From the NCBI RefSeq assembly GCF_019656655.1, contig NZ_BPMV01000002.1, forward strand, positions 186,001-250,000: a stretch of 64,000 nucleotides of DNA, given 5' to 3'. Shown in pieces: positions 51,617-61,996 of the stretch. The stretch's first letter is position 1; each line of letters starts with the position of its first letter. The stretch is from Tsukamurella sp. TY48. GTDB taxonomy: Bacteria; Actinomycetota; Actinomycetes; Mycobacteriales; Mycobacteriaceae. A program made the position numbers and the translations under genes. The notes under the pieces are model-generated. The model saw only the letters and a list, made by a program, of their open reading frames with translations. It was not told the origin of the DNA and searched no databases.

Positions 51617-53334
51617 AAGTACTGACCCGTGCTGCTCTCCGTGTCGATCGCGCGCGAGGCGCTGGCGTTCTTCCCGGTGACCAGCGTGCGGATGTACACG
51701 ATCCGCTCGCCCTTCTTGCCGGAGATCCGCGCCCAATCGTCCGGGTTGGTGGTGTTGGGCAGATCCTCGTTCTCGGCGAACTCGTCGACGATCGATTCCA
51801 GCAGGTGGGAGATCCGCAGGCCGGGCTGTCCGGTCTCCAGGAAGCCCTTGATCGCGTGCTTCTTGGCCCGGTCCACCACGTTCTGGATCATCGCGCCGGA
51901 GTTGAAGTCCTTGAAGTACATGACCTCCTTGTCGCCGTTGGCGTAGGTCACCTCCAGGAACCGGTTGTCGTCGGTCTCGGCGTACATCCGCTCCACGACC
52001 CGCTCGATCATCGCCCGCACGCACGCCTCGCGATCGCCGCCGAATTCGGCGAGATCCTCCTCGTGGATCGGCAGTTCCGGCGTGAGGTACTTGGAGAAGA
52101 TGTCGATCGCGCCCTCGGCGTCGGGACGCTCGATCTTGATCTTCACGTCCAGGCGGCCGGGCCGCAGGATCGCGGGATCGATCATGTCCTCGCGGTTGGA
52201 CGCGCCGATCACGATCACGTTCTCCAGGCCTTCGACGCCGTCGATCTCGCTGAGCAGCTGCGGGACCACGGTGGTCTCGACATCGGAGCTGACGCCCGAG
52301 CCGCGGGTGCGGAAAATCGAGTCCATCTCGTCGAAGAAGACGATGACGGGCGTGCCCTCGGAGGCCTTCTCGCGGGCCCGCTGGAAGATCAGGCGGATAT
52401 GCCGCTCGGTCTCGCCGACGAACTTGTTGAGCAGCTCGGGGCCCTTGATGTTGAGGAAGTAGGACTTCACCTCGCGCGAGTCCTCGCCGCGGATCTCGGC
52501 GATCTTCTTGGCCAGCGAGTTCGCGACGGCCTTCGCGATCAGCGTCTTGCCGTTGCCGGGAGGCCCGTACAGCAGCACGCCCTTGGGCGGACGCAGTGAG
52601 TACTCCTTGAACAGGTCCTTGTGCAGGAAGGGCAGCTCCACCGCATCGCGGATCAGTTCGATCTGCCGGCCCAGGCCACCGATGTCGGAGTAGTCCACAT
52701 CAGGCACCTCCTCCAGCACCAGGTCTTCGACCTCGGCCTTCGGAATGCGCTCGAAGGCGTAGCCCGCCTTCGTGTCCACGAGCAGCGAATCGCCCACGCG
52801 CAGCTTGCGCTTCGGGACACCGAACTCGTCGTCGCCCTGCTGATCGCCGGTCTGCAGCGCCAGTGGCGCGGACAGGCGGACCACGCGCTCCTCGTCGGCG
52901 TGGCCGACGACCAGGGCGCGCGTACCGTCGTCGAGGATCTCGCGGAGCGTGCAGATCTCGCCCACGGCTTCGAAATCGCATGCCTCGACCACGGTGAGCG
53001 CCTCGTTGAGGCGCACGGTCTGGCCGATCTCGAACGAGGCCACGTCGAGGTTCGGTGAACAGGTGAGCCGCATCTTGCGGCCCGAGGTGAAGACATCGAC
53101 GGTGTCGTCCTCGAAGGTGCCCAGGAGCACTCCGTAGCCCGACGGGGGCTGGCCGAGGCGTTCCACCTCCTCACGGAGCGTGAGCAACTGGGTCCGCGCA
53201 TCGCGCAGCGTGTCGAGCAGCTTCGCGTTCCGGGTGGTCAGCGCGTCCACGCGTTCGCGGAGCGCGGCCTCGGAGCCGGCGGACGGGGAGGACGACGCCG
53301 GGGTCGTCGGACGAGTCGAATCGGATTCGGTCAC
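51613..53334 (-). CDS. mpa: Proteasome-associated AAA+ ATPase Mpa (ARC)
   Basis: The hexameric unfoldase that captures Pup and threads substrates into PrcAB. The 573 residues contain an N-terminal coiled coil (about 20-60), tandem OB domains (about 65-200), the AAA+ domain with Walker A GPPGNGKT at 257-264 and Walker [11 protein letters not shown], and the C-terminal GQYL tail that docks into the proteasome alpha ring. The coiled coil is what binds Pup. GTG 53334 has GGGAG 5 nt upstream. TAGCGT (53368-53363), formed from the trmI stop codon, is a plausible -10. Equivalent to Rv2115c. Confidence 0.98.
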   Translation of the reverse strand: MTESDSTRPTTPASSSPSAGSEAALRERVDALTTRNAKLLDTLRDARTQLLTLREEVERLGQPPSGYGVLLGTFEDDTVDVFTSGRKMRLTCSPNLDVASFEIGQTVRLNEALTVVEACDFEAVGEICTLREILDDGTRALVVGHADEERVVRLSAPLALQTGDQQGDDEFGVPKRKLRVGDSLLVDTKAGYAFERIPKAEVEDLVLEEVPDVDYSDIGGLGRQIELIRDAVELPFLHKDLFKEYSLRPPKGVLLYGPPGNGKTLIAKAVANSLAKKIAEIRGEDSREVKSYFLNIKGPELLNKFVGETERHIRLIFQRAREKASEGTPVIVFFDEMDSIFRTRGSGVSSDVETTVVPQLLSEIDGVEGLENVIVIGASNREDMIDPAILRPGRLDVKIKIERPDAEGAIDIFSKYLTPELPIHEEDLAEFGGDREACVRAMIERVVERMYAETDDNRFLEVTYANGDKEVMYFKDFNSGAMIQNVVDRAKKHAIKGFLETGQPGLRISHLLESIVDEFAENEDLPNTTNPDDWARISGKKGERIVYIRTLVTGKNASASRAIDTESSTGQYL

Positions 53335-53365
53335 GAATGCTCCCTTCGAGCGGGGTATATCTACG

Positions 53366-54259
<894 letters not shown>

Positions 54260-54733
54260 CTATTCGAGGACGATGAGGACGGTCTGATCATCCGCCGCCG
54301 CATCCGTGTAGAAGTCCCTGATCGCTGCGTAGGCGAAGACCAGGTAGTCGATCCCGTCCGTGGTGGTCCAGTCGGCGACGGGGCCGATCCCGTGCGCCGC
54401 TCGCACGGTCTGCGCGGTGATGACCTCGTCGGTCGGCCGTGTGGCGAGCACGCCTGCGATCGTGCGGACCTCGTCGGGCGGCACCAGGACGACGGGGCCG
54501 TAGCCGATCTCGGTATTCGGCACGGGGGCACCCGCATAGACCACGGGCACCGGTAACCGTTGTGCGGTGAGCACGGCGTGGAGCGCCTCGTGCGCTTGGT
54601 CGATGTCGATGACGCGGCCTTGCTCATCCCAGGCCTGCCGGGCCTCGTCGAACGCATCGAGGTCGAAATCGGTGGCGCGAAGGGCTGCGACCTCGGTGGG
54701 GGCGACGCGGAAATAGGCGGCGACGACGGACAT
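54260..54733 (-). CDS. DUF1877 family protein
   Basis: A 157-residue protein resembling the DUF1877 (YfbM-like) family of unknown function. The opening SVVAAYFRVAPTEVAALR and the conserved DIDQAHEALHAVLT helix near residue 42 are the best matches, with YLVFAYAAIRDFYTDAA at the C-terminus. The ATG is supported by TAGAGT at 54741-54746, ending 7 nt upstream. It is divergent from the thioesterase gene 70 nt away. No substrate or pathway is known. Confidence 0.72.
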   Translation of the reverse strand: MSVVAAYFRVAPTEVAALRATDFDLDAFDEARQAWDEQGRVIDIDQAHEALHAVLTAQRLPVPVVYAGAPVPNTEIGYGPVVLVPPDEVRTIAGVLATRPTDEVITAQTVRAAHGIGPVADWTTTDGIDYLVFAYAAIRDFYTDAAADDQTVLIVLE

Positions 54734-54740
54734 ACCGCCG

Positions 54741-54746
54741 ACTCTA
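54741..54746 (-). promoter_or_regulatory. DUF1877 gene leaderless -10 box
   Basis: TAGAGT on the minus strand, 7 nt before the ATG at 54733, with no ribosome site. The identical hexamer and spacing precede the membrane hydrolase gene at 56883. Confidence 0.5.
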
Positions 54747-54803
54747 GCGCGAAACGGACACCCCGGCGGCGGGCGGAATCCGGTATATCGGTAGGACTGA
54801 TAC

Positions 54804-55634
54804 GTGGCTGACGACGCTTTCTTCCATCCCGCCGGCACGGCCGAGGCGCAGGGGCACGAGTACGAGGTCTTCGACCCCACGCCGGCGACGGCCAGCGTGT
54901 GGGCCGACACGATGCAGCACGGCGCGCCGCCGGCGGCCCTGATGGTGCGCTCGATGGAAAAGCTCGTCGGCGCCGGTGCGCGGGTGTCCCGGGTGACCAT
55001 CGATCTGCTGGGCGTCGTCCCCATCACGCGGTCCCGGGTGCGGGCGTGGACCGTCCGTCCGGGGCGGACGATCTCGCTGCTCGCCGCCGAGATGGACTGC
55101 GTGGACGCGAACGGCGAGTACCGCACCGTCGCCCGCGCCCAGGCGTGGGTGCTCGCCGCATCGGACACCGCCGCGATCGCCCGGGACCGCTCCCCCGCGC
55201 TGCCGCCCGCGGGTGCCGAGCAGGGGGTGATGCCGGGATTCTTCTCGCACCTGCAGGACCAGGGCTTCCTGGCCGCGTGCGACTGGCGGTTCGTCGATCA
55301 TCCCGACGGTCCGGACGGGCCGAAGCAGTGCTGGATCCGGGCGCGGATGCCGCTGGTCGCCGGTGAAGCCCCGTCGCCCCTGGTGCAGGTCTTCTCCGTG
55401 GTCGACGCCGCGAACGGGGTCTCCGCCTACCTCGATCCCACCGCCGTCACCTGGATGAACATGGACATGACGGTGCACCTGCACCGTTCGCCGCAGCCGG
55501 TGGACGGCTGGGTCGGCATCCTCGGTGACCAGCTGGTCGGAGGCGAGGGCATCGGCACCACGGTCTCGCGCCTGTACGACGGTGCCGGGGCCTTCGCCGT
55601 CGGCGCGCAGACCCTCCTCGTGGCCGCGCGCTGA
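54804..55634 (+). CDS. Double-hotdog acyl-CoA thioesterase family protein
   Basis: A 276-residue cytoplasmic protein with two hotdog domains. The first half has GAPPAALMVRSMEKL and VSRVTIDLLGVVPI, the second FVDHPDGPDGPKQCWIRARM and VTWMNMDMTVHLHR, matching the TesB-like 4HBT_3 group. Likely hydrolyses medium- or long-chain acyl-CoA, inferred from family. GTG 54804 has no ribosome site, and a TAGGAC box lies 6 nt upstream, so a leaderless mRNA is possible. It ends 28 nt before the convergent hisG. Confidence 0.85.
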   Translation: MADDAFFHPAGTAEAQGHEYEVFDPTPATASVWADTMQHGAPPAALMVRSMEKLVGAGARVSRVTIDLLGVVPITRSRVRAWTVRPGRTISLLAAEMDCVDANGEYRTVARAQAWVLAASDTAAIARDRSPALPPAGAEQGVMPGFFSHLQDQGFLAACDWRFVDHPDGPDGPKQCWIRARMPLVAGEAPSPLVQVFSVVDAANGVSAYLDPTAVTWMNMDMTVHLHRSPQPVDGWVGILGDQLVGGEGIGTTVSRLYDGAGAFAVGAQTLLVAAR

Positions 55635-55662
55635 CTCATCGCCGCGCGCCGGCCGCGTTGGA

Positions 55663-56535
55663 TCAGAAGCGGCAGCTCCGGATGTCGGTCATCAGAATCG
55701 CCTTCGCGCCGAGCTCCGCGAGATCGTCCATCACGTCGTTGGCGTTCGTGCGGAGCACCATGGCACGCACCGCGACCCAGTTGTCGTCGGCCATCGGCGC
55801 CACCGTCGGGGACTCCAGGCCGGGCGTCACGGCGATCGCACCGTCGAGCAGGGTGCGCGGGCAGTCGTAGTCCAGCATCACGTACTGCCGGCCGAAGACG
55901 ACGCCCTTGAGCCGGGCGGTGAGCTGATCACGGCCGCGGGCGGTCACATCGGTCCGGGCGCGGTCCGAATCGGCGCCCCCGACCCGCTCGATGAGCACGC
56001 CCTCGGAGTCGCACAGGGACTCGCCGAAGGCCACCAGATTGTTCTGCCGCAGCGAGCGACCCGACTCGACGACGTCGGCGATCAGATCGGCCACACCCAA
56101 CTGGATCGAGATCTCCACCGCACCGTCGAGCCGGATCACGTCGGCGTTGATCCCGCGCTGCGCGAGATCGCGCCGCACCAGGTTCGGGTACGAGGTGGCG
56201 ACCCGCTTACCGTCGAGGTCGTCGACCGACCACGGCGTTCCCGCGGGGCCGGCGTAGCGGAAGGTGGAGCGGCCGAATCCGAGCGCCAGCCGCTCGGTGA
56301 ACTCCGCGCCCGAGTCCAGCGCGAGATCGCGGCCGGTGATGCCCATGTCGAGCTCACCGGAGCCCACGTAGAGCGCGATGTCCTTCGGGCGGAGGAAGAA
56401 GAACTCCACCTCGTTGGCGTTGTCGATGACCGTGAGGTCCTTGGCATCCGAGCGGCGGCGGTAACCCGCTTCGCTGAGGATGGCGGCGGCGGCCTCGGAG
56501 AGCGCGCCCTTGTTCGGTACGGCGACCCGCAACAT
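55663..56535 (-). CDS. hisG: ATP phosphoribosyltransferase (long form)
   Basis: Catalyses the first step of histidine synthesis, joining ATP and PRPP, and is feedback-inhibited by histidine. The 290-residue length and the extra C-terminal ACT-like regulatory domain (ending [16 protein letters not shown]) mark it as the long form. [41 protein letters not shown] (split: [18 protein letters not shown]) and [14 protein letters not shown] are typical. ATG 56535 is 23 nt after the hisE stop, with AAGGAA 9 nt upstream. Equivalent to Rv2121c. Confidence 0.97.
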   Translation of the reverse strand: MLRVAVPNKGALSEAAAAILSEAGYRRRSDAKDLTVIDNANEVEFFFLRPKDIALYVGSGELDMGITGRDLALDSGAEFTERLALGFGRSTFRYAGPAGTPWSVDDLDGKRVATSYPNLVRRDLAQRGINADVIRLDGAVEISIQLGVADLIADVVESGRSLRQNNLVAFGESLCDSEGVLIERVGGADSDRARTDVTARGRDQLTARLKGVVFGRQYVMLDYDCPRTLLDGAIAVTPGLESPTVAPMADDNWVAVRAMVLRTNANDVMDDLAELGAKAILMTDIRSCRF

Positions 56536-56558
56536 GGTTCGAGGTTCCTTCGGGAGAG

Positions 56559-56822
56559 TCAGAGGTAGGAGTAGACGTCGTCGAGCGTGAGGCCGCGCTT
56601 GATCAGCAGCACCTGCAGCCAGTACAGGAGCTGCGAGGCCTCCTCGGCGAGTTCCGCATCGCCCTGATGCTCGGCCGCGATCCACACCTCGCCGGCCTCC
56701 TCGAGCACCTTCTTGCCCAGGAAATGGATGCCGTTGTCCAGCGCTTCGACGGTCCCGCTCCCGGCGGGCCGCGTCCGGGCCTTCTCGGCCAACTCCGCGA
56801 ACAGCGTCTCCATGGTCTTCAC
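56559..56822 (-). CDS. hisE: Phosphoribosyl-ATP pyrophosphatase
   Basis: Hydrolyses phosphoribosyl-ATP to phosphoribosyl-AMP, the second step of histidine synthesis. The 87-residue all-helical protein has [20 protein letters not shown] and [20 protein letters not shown], matching the MazG-like HisE fold. GTG 56822 was chosen because [11 protein letters not shown] aligns with the M. tuberculosis N-terminus; ATG 56813 is an alternative. It is first in a hisE-hisG pair, with the TGGGAGAATCG motif 6 nt upstream. Equivalent to Rv2122c. Confidence 0.95.
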   Translation of the reverse strand: MKTMETLFAELAEKARTRPAGSGTVEALDNGIHFLGKKVLEEAGEVWIAAEHQGDAELAEEASQLLYWLQVLLIKRGLTLDDVYSYL

Positions 56823-56828
56823 GGTGAT

Positions 56829-56839
56829 CGATTCTCCCA
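56829..56839 (-). promoter_or_regulatory. Shared start-proximal motif before hisE
   Basis: TGGGAGAATCG on the minus strand, 6 nt before the hisE GTG. Identical in sequence and spacing to the element before trmI. Confidence 0.4.
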
Positions 56840-56869
56840 CGCCCACAGGACCGCAGGTGGGCGGGGCCC

Positions 56870-56875
56870 TAGAGT
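56870..56875 (+). promoter_or_regulatory. Leaderless -10 box for the membrane hydrolase gene
   Basis: TAGAGT on the plus strand, 7 nt before GTG 56883. It supports this start over the longer upstream frame that would overlap hisE. Confidence 0.55.
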
Positions 56876-56882
56876 GGTCACC

Positions 56883-58775
56883 GTGAACGGTGCGACGACG
56901 GACGACGGGGCACCGTCGACCGCGCAGGACGCTCCGGGCTCCCCGCAGAAGCCGCCGAAGGGCGCCGCCCAGTACCGCTACGCACGGGCGCTGATCCGGG
57001 CGCGACTGCGCGTGGTCCGCGCGACCCGTGATCCCGACCGCTTCCTCCGCGAGAACTTCGACGAATTCGCGCAGCGGCATCCGTTGCTGGCCTGGGCGTG
57101 GGGCCTGCTGCATCTCGACTTCGCCGGCCTGTTCGTGGGTGGCCTGTTCCTCATGAGCAGTTTCACTGTCTCACTCGTTCCCCGGTCCTGGTTCTTCCAG
57201 GGCATCGTGGCCGGGATCAACGCGGTGATCGGCTACGGCATCGGCGTCTTCCTCAAGTGGGTGATCGTGGACCTGCTGGTGCGCACCCACCCCATCCGCG
57301 ACGATCCGAGGCGCGCCCGGTTCGTGCCGCTGTGGCGGGCGCTCATCGTGCTGGGGGTTCTGGTGGGCGGGCTGTGGATGCTGGTGGTGTCGAAACGCTG
57401 GCAGGACGATGTGCGCGCGCTCATGGGCATGCCACCCGGCTCGAATCTCTGGTACCTGTTGACACCCATCGTCGCCTTCCTCGTGGCGGCACTGCTGATC
57501 TCGCTGTTCCGTGTGCTCCGGGACCTGGGGCTGTACCTGGCCCGACGGGCGAACCGGTATCTGCGCATTCCGCAGCCGGCAGCGCAGGTGCTCGGCTTCG
57601 CGGTGGTAGTGATCCTGGTGGTGATCGCCGTCAACGACGTGGGTGTGCGCGGCTTCACGGCGGGCGCGAACCGGCTCGCGTCGGCGTCGAACGACGAACA
57701 GGCCGCGGGCTTCCCCCGGCCCACGGCCCCGGAGCGTTCCGGATCGCCGGAGTCCTTCGCCGAGTGGGACGGCCTGGGCAAGGAGGGACGCAAGTTCGTC
57801 GCGGGCGGGCTGGGTGCAGCCGACCTGGCGCGGTTCACCACCGCGCCCGTGGTCGAGCCGATCCGGGTGTACGTGGGCCTGGAGAACGCGAAGAGCCCCG
57901 ACGAGCGGATCGCCCTGCTGCACCGGGAACTGGCCCGCACCCGCGCGCTGGACCGCAAGTACGTGGTGGTCATCCCCACCACGGGATCGGGATGGGTGAA
58001 TCCGACCGCCGCGCGCGCCGTGGAGCTGATGTACGGCGGCGACGTGGCGCTCGTGGCGATGCAGTACTCGTACCTCCCCAGTTGGATCTCCTTCCTCACC
58101 GACGGCGAGGCCTCGTTGCAATCCGGAAAGCGTTTGGTGGACGCGGTTCTCGGGGATGTGCGCGCCCGGCCCGAACCGGCACGCCCCAAGGTGCTGGTGC
58201 TGGGCGAGAGCCTGGGGACCCGTGCCGGTGAGGGCGCCTTCGACTCGCTCGTCGACATCCGGGACAAGGTGGACGGTGTGGTGTGGCTCGGGCCGCCCCG
58301 CGCCAATCCGATCCATTCGGCGGTCACGCAGCGGCGCGACCTCGGCACCCCGGAGGTCTTGCCCGCCTACACCGACGGGCTGATCGTGCGGTTCACCGAC
58401 GGCGTGGTGCCGCTGTCGGACAACGGGGGCAGCGAGTGGCTGGCCCCGCACATCGTGTACGTGCAGCACCCGTCCGACCCCGTGGTGTGGTGGTCGACGG
58501 ATCTGCTGTTCCGGCAGCCGGATTGGCTGCGCGAACCCGCCGGGCGGGACCGCAGTTCGGCGATGGCCTGGTACCCCTTCGTCACCTTCTGGCAGGTCTC
58601 CGCCGATCTCGCCAACGCCGCCGGGGTCCCCGACGGCCACGGGCACAACTACGGCACCGCCGTCGTGGACGCCTTCGCGGCTGTGCTCCCACCGCCGGGG
58701 TGGACGCCGGCCGATACCGAGCGGGTGCGGATGGCCGTCATGGCCAGCGCCGCGGTCGACGGTGCCGAGAAGTGA
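56883..58775 (+). CDS. Membrane alpha/beta hydrolase (Abhydrolase_9 type)
   Basis: A 630-residue protein with an N-terminal half of about five spans ([38 protein letters not shown] and others) and a C-terminal alpha/beta hydrolase domain. The catalytic part contains [17 protein letters not shown], the nucleophile elbow [26 protein letters not shown] and [13 protein letters not shown], which match the Abhydrolase_9 actinobacterial family. The substrate is unknown; the family is often near lipid genes. GTG 56883 is supported by TAGAGT 7 nt upstream. It is divergent from hisE-hisG. Confidence 0.88.
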   Translation: MNGATTDDGAPSTAQDAPGSPQKPPKGAAQYRYARALIRARLRVVRATRDPDRFLRENFDEFAQRHPLLAWAWGLLHLDFAGLFVGGLFLMSSFTVSLVPRSWFFQGIVAGINAVIGYGIGVFLKWVIVDLLVRTHPIRDDPRRARFVPLWRALIVLGVLVGGLWMLVVSKRWQDDVRALMGMPPGSNLWYLLTPIVAFLVAALLISLFRVLRDLGLYLARRANRYLRIPQPAAQVLGFAVVVILVVIAVNDVGVRGFTAGANRLASASNDEQAAGFPRPTAPERSGSPESFAEWDGLGKEGRKFVAGGLGAADLARFTTAPVVEPIRVYVGLENAKSPDERIALLHRELARTRALDRKYVVVIPTTGSGWVNPTAARAVELMYGGDVALVAMQYSYLPSWISFLTDGEASLQSGKRLVDAVLGDVRARPEPARPKVLVLGESLGTRAGEGAFDSLVDIRDKVDGVVWLGPPRANPIHSAVTQRRDLGTPEVLPAYTDGLIVRFTDGVVPLSDNGGSEWLAPHIVYVQHPSDPVVWWSTDLLFRQPDWLREPAGRDRSSAMAWYPFVTFWQVSADLANAAGVPDGHGHNYGTAVVDAFAAVLPPPGWTPADTERVRMAVMASAAVDGAEK

Positions 58776-58848
58776 GGCGTACCGCCTTCGGCGCGTGATG
58801 CTGGACACCTTCCGGCGTTGCCGCCGTGCGTGTCCCGCGCGGGGCCGC

Positions 58849-58854
58849 TAGCGT
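58849..58854 (+). promoter_or_regulatory. Leaderless -10 box for the lipoprotein gene
   Basis: TAGCGT on the plus strand, 7 nt before ATG 58862. The position favours this ATG over the upstream GTG at 58826. Confidence 0.5.
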
Positions 58855-58861
58855 CCCGAAC

Positions 58862-59299
58862 ATGAACCTTCGTTGGGTGATGGGTCGCGCCGGAGGTGCT
58901 CTGGCGGTGGGCGCTCTGGGACTCACCGCGATCACGGGGTGCGCCTCCTCGGATACCGATTCCTCCGATAGCGCCGTCAGTTTCAGTGCGGTCGCGCAAA
59001 CGGGACCGGCATCCGCCGCCCCGTCCGCGCGGGCGGGCACAGGAGACCTCCCGGTCGCCGCGGCAGGAACGGTCTGCGGGTCGGTACCCACCGGAAACGG
59101 ACCGGCCAGCGTGGTGGTGAAGACGGGGCACGCGAACTGCGTGGACGCCCTCCGGGTCGGAAAGGCGTACGCGGCGGCCGCATCCAACGCGCAGGGTCAG
59201 GCCGTCACCGTCGAAAGCGCCGGATGGCGCTGCGGCGCGCGGGTGACCGACGCGGTGGCCACCTGCTCGAACGGCGACAACGCTTTCACCGTCGGCTAA
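58862..59299 (+). CDS. Putative secreted lipoprotein
   Basis: A 145-residue protein with a lipoprotein signal: basic MNLRWVMGR, hydrophobic core and lipobox ITGC (Cys near residue 24). The mature part has a Ser/Thr/Ala-rich linker, then a small domain with four cysteines (TVCGSVPT, ANCVDALRVGKA, WRCGARV, ATCSNGDN), probably two disulfides. I do not recognise a family. Its TAA stop overlaps the HAD gene stop by 4 nt in convergent orientation. Confidence 0.78.
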   Translation: MNLRWVMGRAGGALAVGALGLTAITGCASSDTDSSDSAVSFSAVAQTGPASAAPSARAGTGDLPVAAAGTVCGSVPTGNGPASVVVKTGHANCVDALRVGKAYAAAASNAQGQAVTVESAGWRCGARVTDAVATCSNGDNAFTVG

Positions 59300-59937
59300 C
59301 GGCTGAAGGTCTCCAGCCCGACGCCCGTCAGTCCGCCGAGGTGTTGCGCCCCGTCGGCGACGGGATGCTCGCCCACGGTGAGCACGGTGCATCCGGCGGC
59401 GAGCGCCGACCGCGCGCCGGTCGGCGAATCCTCGACGGCGATGCACTCGGAGGCGGGGAATCCCGCGAGCTCGGCACCGCGCAGATACGGATCGGCCGCG
59501 GGCTTGGGGTTCGGGATCTCGTCACCGCAGACGGTGGCGACGAACCGCTCCCGGCCCAGCGTGCCCAGCGCGTGCTCGGTGATCTCCCGGACCGTGTTGG
59601 TCACCAATACCAGCGGAACGCCGGCCTCCGCGAGCAGGTCGAGGGTCTCGCGCGCACCGGGCTGCCACGGGATACCCGCGTCGAACAGCTCGATCACGCG
59701 GCCGGACAACCACTTCTCGGCTTCCTCGTAGTCCCGCTCGGCCTCCGGCACGCCGGCGAAGTCGAAGATCTTGCGGAGCGAGTCGTCGACCGCATTGCCG
59801 AGCGTTTCCTCCCGGGCCTGCGCGGTGATCTCCGCGCCGAGGGACCGGGTGAACTCGGCCACCGCGATGTCCCACAGCTTCTCGGAATCCAGGAGGGTTC
59901 CGTCCATGTCGAACAGCACTGCGGAGGGAAGGCTCAT
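59296..59937 (-). CDS. HAD superfamily hydrolase (beta-phosphoglucomutase/phosphatase-like)
   Basis: A 213-residue HAD subfamily IA enzyme. Motif I is VLFDMDGTLLDSEKLW, motif II is VLVTNT, motif III Lys is in NPKPAADPYLRGAEL and motif IV is IAVEDSPTGARSAL. The alpha-helical cap occupies residues 18-90. Likely a phosphatase of a small sugar phosphate, substrate unknown. ATG 59937 is supported by TAAGGT (59945-59950) ending 7 nt upstream. Confidence 0.9.
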   Translation of the reverse strand: MSLPSAVLFDMDGTLLDSEKLWDIAVAEFTRSLGAEITAQAREETLGNAVDDSLRKIFDFAGVPEAERDYEEAEKWLSGRVIELFDAGIPWQPGARETLDLLAEAGVPLVLVTNTVREITEHALGTLGRERFVATVCGDEIPNPKPAADPYLRGAELAGFPASECIAVEDSPTGARSALAAGCTVLTVGEHPVADGAQHLGGLTGVGLETFSR

Positions 59938-59944
59938 GCGGTCA

Positions 59945-59950
59945 ACCTTA
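59945..59950 (-). promoter_or_regulatory. HAD gene leaderless -10 box
   Basis: TAAGGT on the minus strand, 7 nt before the ATG at 59937, with no ribosome site. Confidence 0.5.
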
Positions 59951-60045
59951 AGATGCGTGCCCGCGTGCTCCTGCGGCGGCCGTGGACACCGAGCTGTTCA
60001 GTCATTCGTCACCCGCACGACCGCCGGCTGTGTTTGGGTTCGATC

Positions 60046-61749
60046 ATGCGCAACCGTGCCCTGTCCTCCGCCGTCGCACTGACCGCTGCCGCCTCGCTCC
60101 TCGTGAGCTGCGGGACCGCCGGAGACACGTCCGCGCCGTCGTCGTCCTCGTCCGCGGCGGCCGCGGCGTTCACCGTGCCCGGTGTGGGCGATCTTCCGCC
60201 CGCCACGGCGAACCAGGTGCACCTGTTCGCCTTCAACGACTTCCACGGCAACCTGCAGCCGCCCACCGGCTCCACCGGGAAGATCGGCGGCAAGGATGCC
60301 GGCGGTGCCGCGTACTTCGCCACCGCCTTGCAGCGGCTCAAGCAGGCCTACCCGAACAACCTCACGCTGGCGGCGGGTGACCTGGTGAGCGCCAGTCCCC
60401 TGGTCTCGGCGCTGTTCCGCGATGAGCCCACGGTGAAGTTCCTGAACTCGGTGGGCCTGCAGGCCTCGTCGGTGGGCAACCACGAATTCGACCACGGCAC
60501 CGTGGAACTGGAACGACTGCAGAAGGGCGGATGCGCGCCGGACGGCTGCGAACCGGGCGATCCGTTCACCGGCACCGCCTATCAATACCTGGCCGCCAAC
60601 GTCACGAACGGGGCCGGCCAGCTCCCGCCCGGCACGGCCGCGTGGAAGATGTTCGAGGTCGCCGGCCGGAAGATCGCCGTGATCGGCACCGTGACCCCCG
60701 AGACCGCCACCATCGTGGCACCGGAGGGAGTGCGCGGCTACTCCTTCGGCGACGAGGCCGAGGCGATCAACCGGTACGTGCCGGAGATGAAGGCCGCCGG
60801 CGCCCAGGCCATCGTCGCGACGATGCACGACGGCGGCGCCCAGAAGGGTTCGGGTGAGGCAGACCCGAACGCGTGCACCAACGTCTCAGCGCCCACACCC
60901 GACCTCGCCGCGAAGATCGACCCGGCGGTCACGGCACTGGTCACCGGACACTCGCACCAGGCCTACGTGTGCACGATCGGTGGCCGCACCGTGACCCAGG
61001 CCGCGTCGTACGGGCGACTCATCACCGATATCACCCTCGACTTCGGCGCCGACCGCGTGACCTCGAAGGCCGTCAACCGCGTCGTGGGCCGCGACCTGCC
61101 GGCGGATCCGGCCACCGCACAGCTGGTGGACTTCTACGAGAAGGAGGCGAAGCCGCGCGCCGACCGCGTGATCGGCACGATCCCCTCCGATCTCAAGCGC
61201 CAGGCCTTCCCCGGCGGCGATTCGCCACTCGGCGACGTGATCGCCGACGCCATGCTGTTCACCACGCGCGCGCCGAACGAGGCGGCGGGCGTGGTGGCCT
61301 TCATGAATCCCGGCGGTGTCCGGGCCGACCTCAAGGGCGGTGACGTGACCTACGGCGCCGCGTACACGGTGCAGCCCTTCGGCAATCAGGTGGTCACCGT
61401 CTCGCTCACCGGTCAACAGATCATCGACCTGCTGGAGCAGCAGTGGCAGAACCCCGACAAGACCACGATCCTGGCCCCGTCGGGCATCAGCTACGCCTAC
61501 GACGCCGGCGGCGCCCCGAACCGCAAGGTGATCCGGGACAGCGTGAAGGTGGGCGATCAGCCGCTGAACCCCGTCGCCGTGTACCGCGTGACCACCAACA
61601 ACTTCCTCGCCGCGGGCGGTGACGGGTTCAGCGTGTTCACCCGCAGCACCGACCTCACGGTGGGCGGTATCGACCTGGACGCCCTGGAGAAGTACCTGCA
61701 GGCCACCCCGAACCTGCAGACGCCCACCAGCCGGGTCACCAAGCAGTAG
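60046..61749 (+). CDS. Lipoprotein 5'-nucleotidase/bifunctional metallophosphatase
   Basis: A 567-residue extracellular phosphohydrolase of the UshA/NutA type, probably salvaging nucleotides. The lipobox is LLVSC at about residue 21. The N-terminal metallophosphatase has LFAFNDFHGNLQPP, AAGDLVSASPLVS, SSVGNHEFDHGTVEL and VTGHSHQAY, giving the usual Asp-His/Asn/His dimetal ligands. The C-terminal 5_nucleotid_C domain has MNPGGVRADL and NQVVTVSLTGQQI. ATG 60046 is preferred since the signal peptide begins there. It stands alone between the HAD gene and the metH control region. Confidence 0.92.
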   Translation: MRNRALSSAVALTAAASLLVSCGTAGDTSAPSSSSSAAAAAFTVPGVGDLPPATANQVHLFAFNDFHGNLQPPTGSTGKIGGKDAGGAAYFATALQRLKQAYPNNLTLAAGDLVSASPLVSALFRDEPTVKFLNSVGLQASSVGNHEFDHGTVELERLQKGGCAPDGCEPGDPFTGTAYQYLAANVTNGAGQLPPGTAAWKMFEVAGRKIAVIGTVTPETATIVAPEGVRGYSFGDEAEAINRYVPEMKAAGAQAIVATMHDGGAQKGSGEADPNACTNVSAPTPDLAAKIDPAVTALVTGHSHQAYVCTIGGRTVTQAASYGRLITDITLDFGADRVTSKAVNRVVGRDLPADPATAQLVDFYEKEAKPRADRVIGTIPSDLKRQAFPGGDSPLGDVIADAMLFTTRAPNEAAGVVAFMNPGGVRADLKGGDVTYGAAYTVQPFGNQVVTVSLTGQQIIDLLEQQWQNPDKTTILAPSGISYAYDAGGAPNRKVIRDSVKVGDQPLNPVAVYRVTTNNFLAAGGDGFSVFTRSTDLTVGGIDLDALEKYLQATPNLQTPTSRVTKQ

Positions 61750-61896
61750 TCGCGGGCGGGCCGCGGCTCGCCTCAGACGGAGCCCGCCTCCCCGAGCGCC
61801 GCGTGCGCTCCCCACGTCCACGGCACTAGGGACCGCCCGGGACGACACCGGTTGGAGTTTCGTCACGGTAGTTCGCGTACGCCCTCGGTGACGACG

Positions 61897-61902
61897 TAGA
61901 CT
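61897..61902 (+). promoter_or_regulatory. metH promoter -10 box
   Basis: TAGACT (TANNNT) predicts a transcript start 7 nt downstream at 61909, exactly where the riboswitch-like structure begins. No clear -35 is seen. Confidence 0.55.
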
Positions 61903-61908
61903 TTTCTG

Positions 61909-61975
61909 GTCGAGAGGCGTTGCAACGGGACCGGTCCCCCGGTATCCGCCACGCTCGGCGGAGTTAAGGACGCCT
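61909..61975 (+). promoter_or_regulatory. Probable S-adenosylhomocysteine (SAH) riboswitch
   Basis: The RNA after the predicted transcript start fits the SAH-riboswitch layout. P1 pairs AGGCGT (61915-61920) with ACGCCT (61970-61975); the conserved TGCAAC follows P1 at 61921-61926; a hairpin ACCGG/CCGGT closes a TCCC loop (61930-61943); and GTCGAG (61909-61914) can pair with CTCGGC (61954-61959) as the family's pseudoknot, including one G-U. CCACGCTCG (61949-61957) resembles the conserved CCAGGCTCG and TTAAGG the strand before P1. SAH riboswitches turn on genes for SAH removal and methionine recycling, so metH is a fitting target. No covariance search was run. Confidence 0.72.
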
Positions 61976-61996
61976 TCCGCGATGGAAGGAACGTAC

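Noticed and set aside
59224-60045. Long upstream extension of the 5'-nucleotidase frame
   Set aside because: It runs antisense through the HAD gene, and the signal peptide with lipobox begins at ATG 60046.
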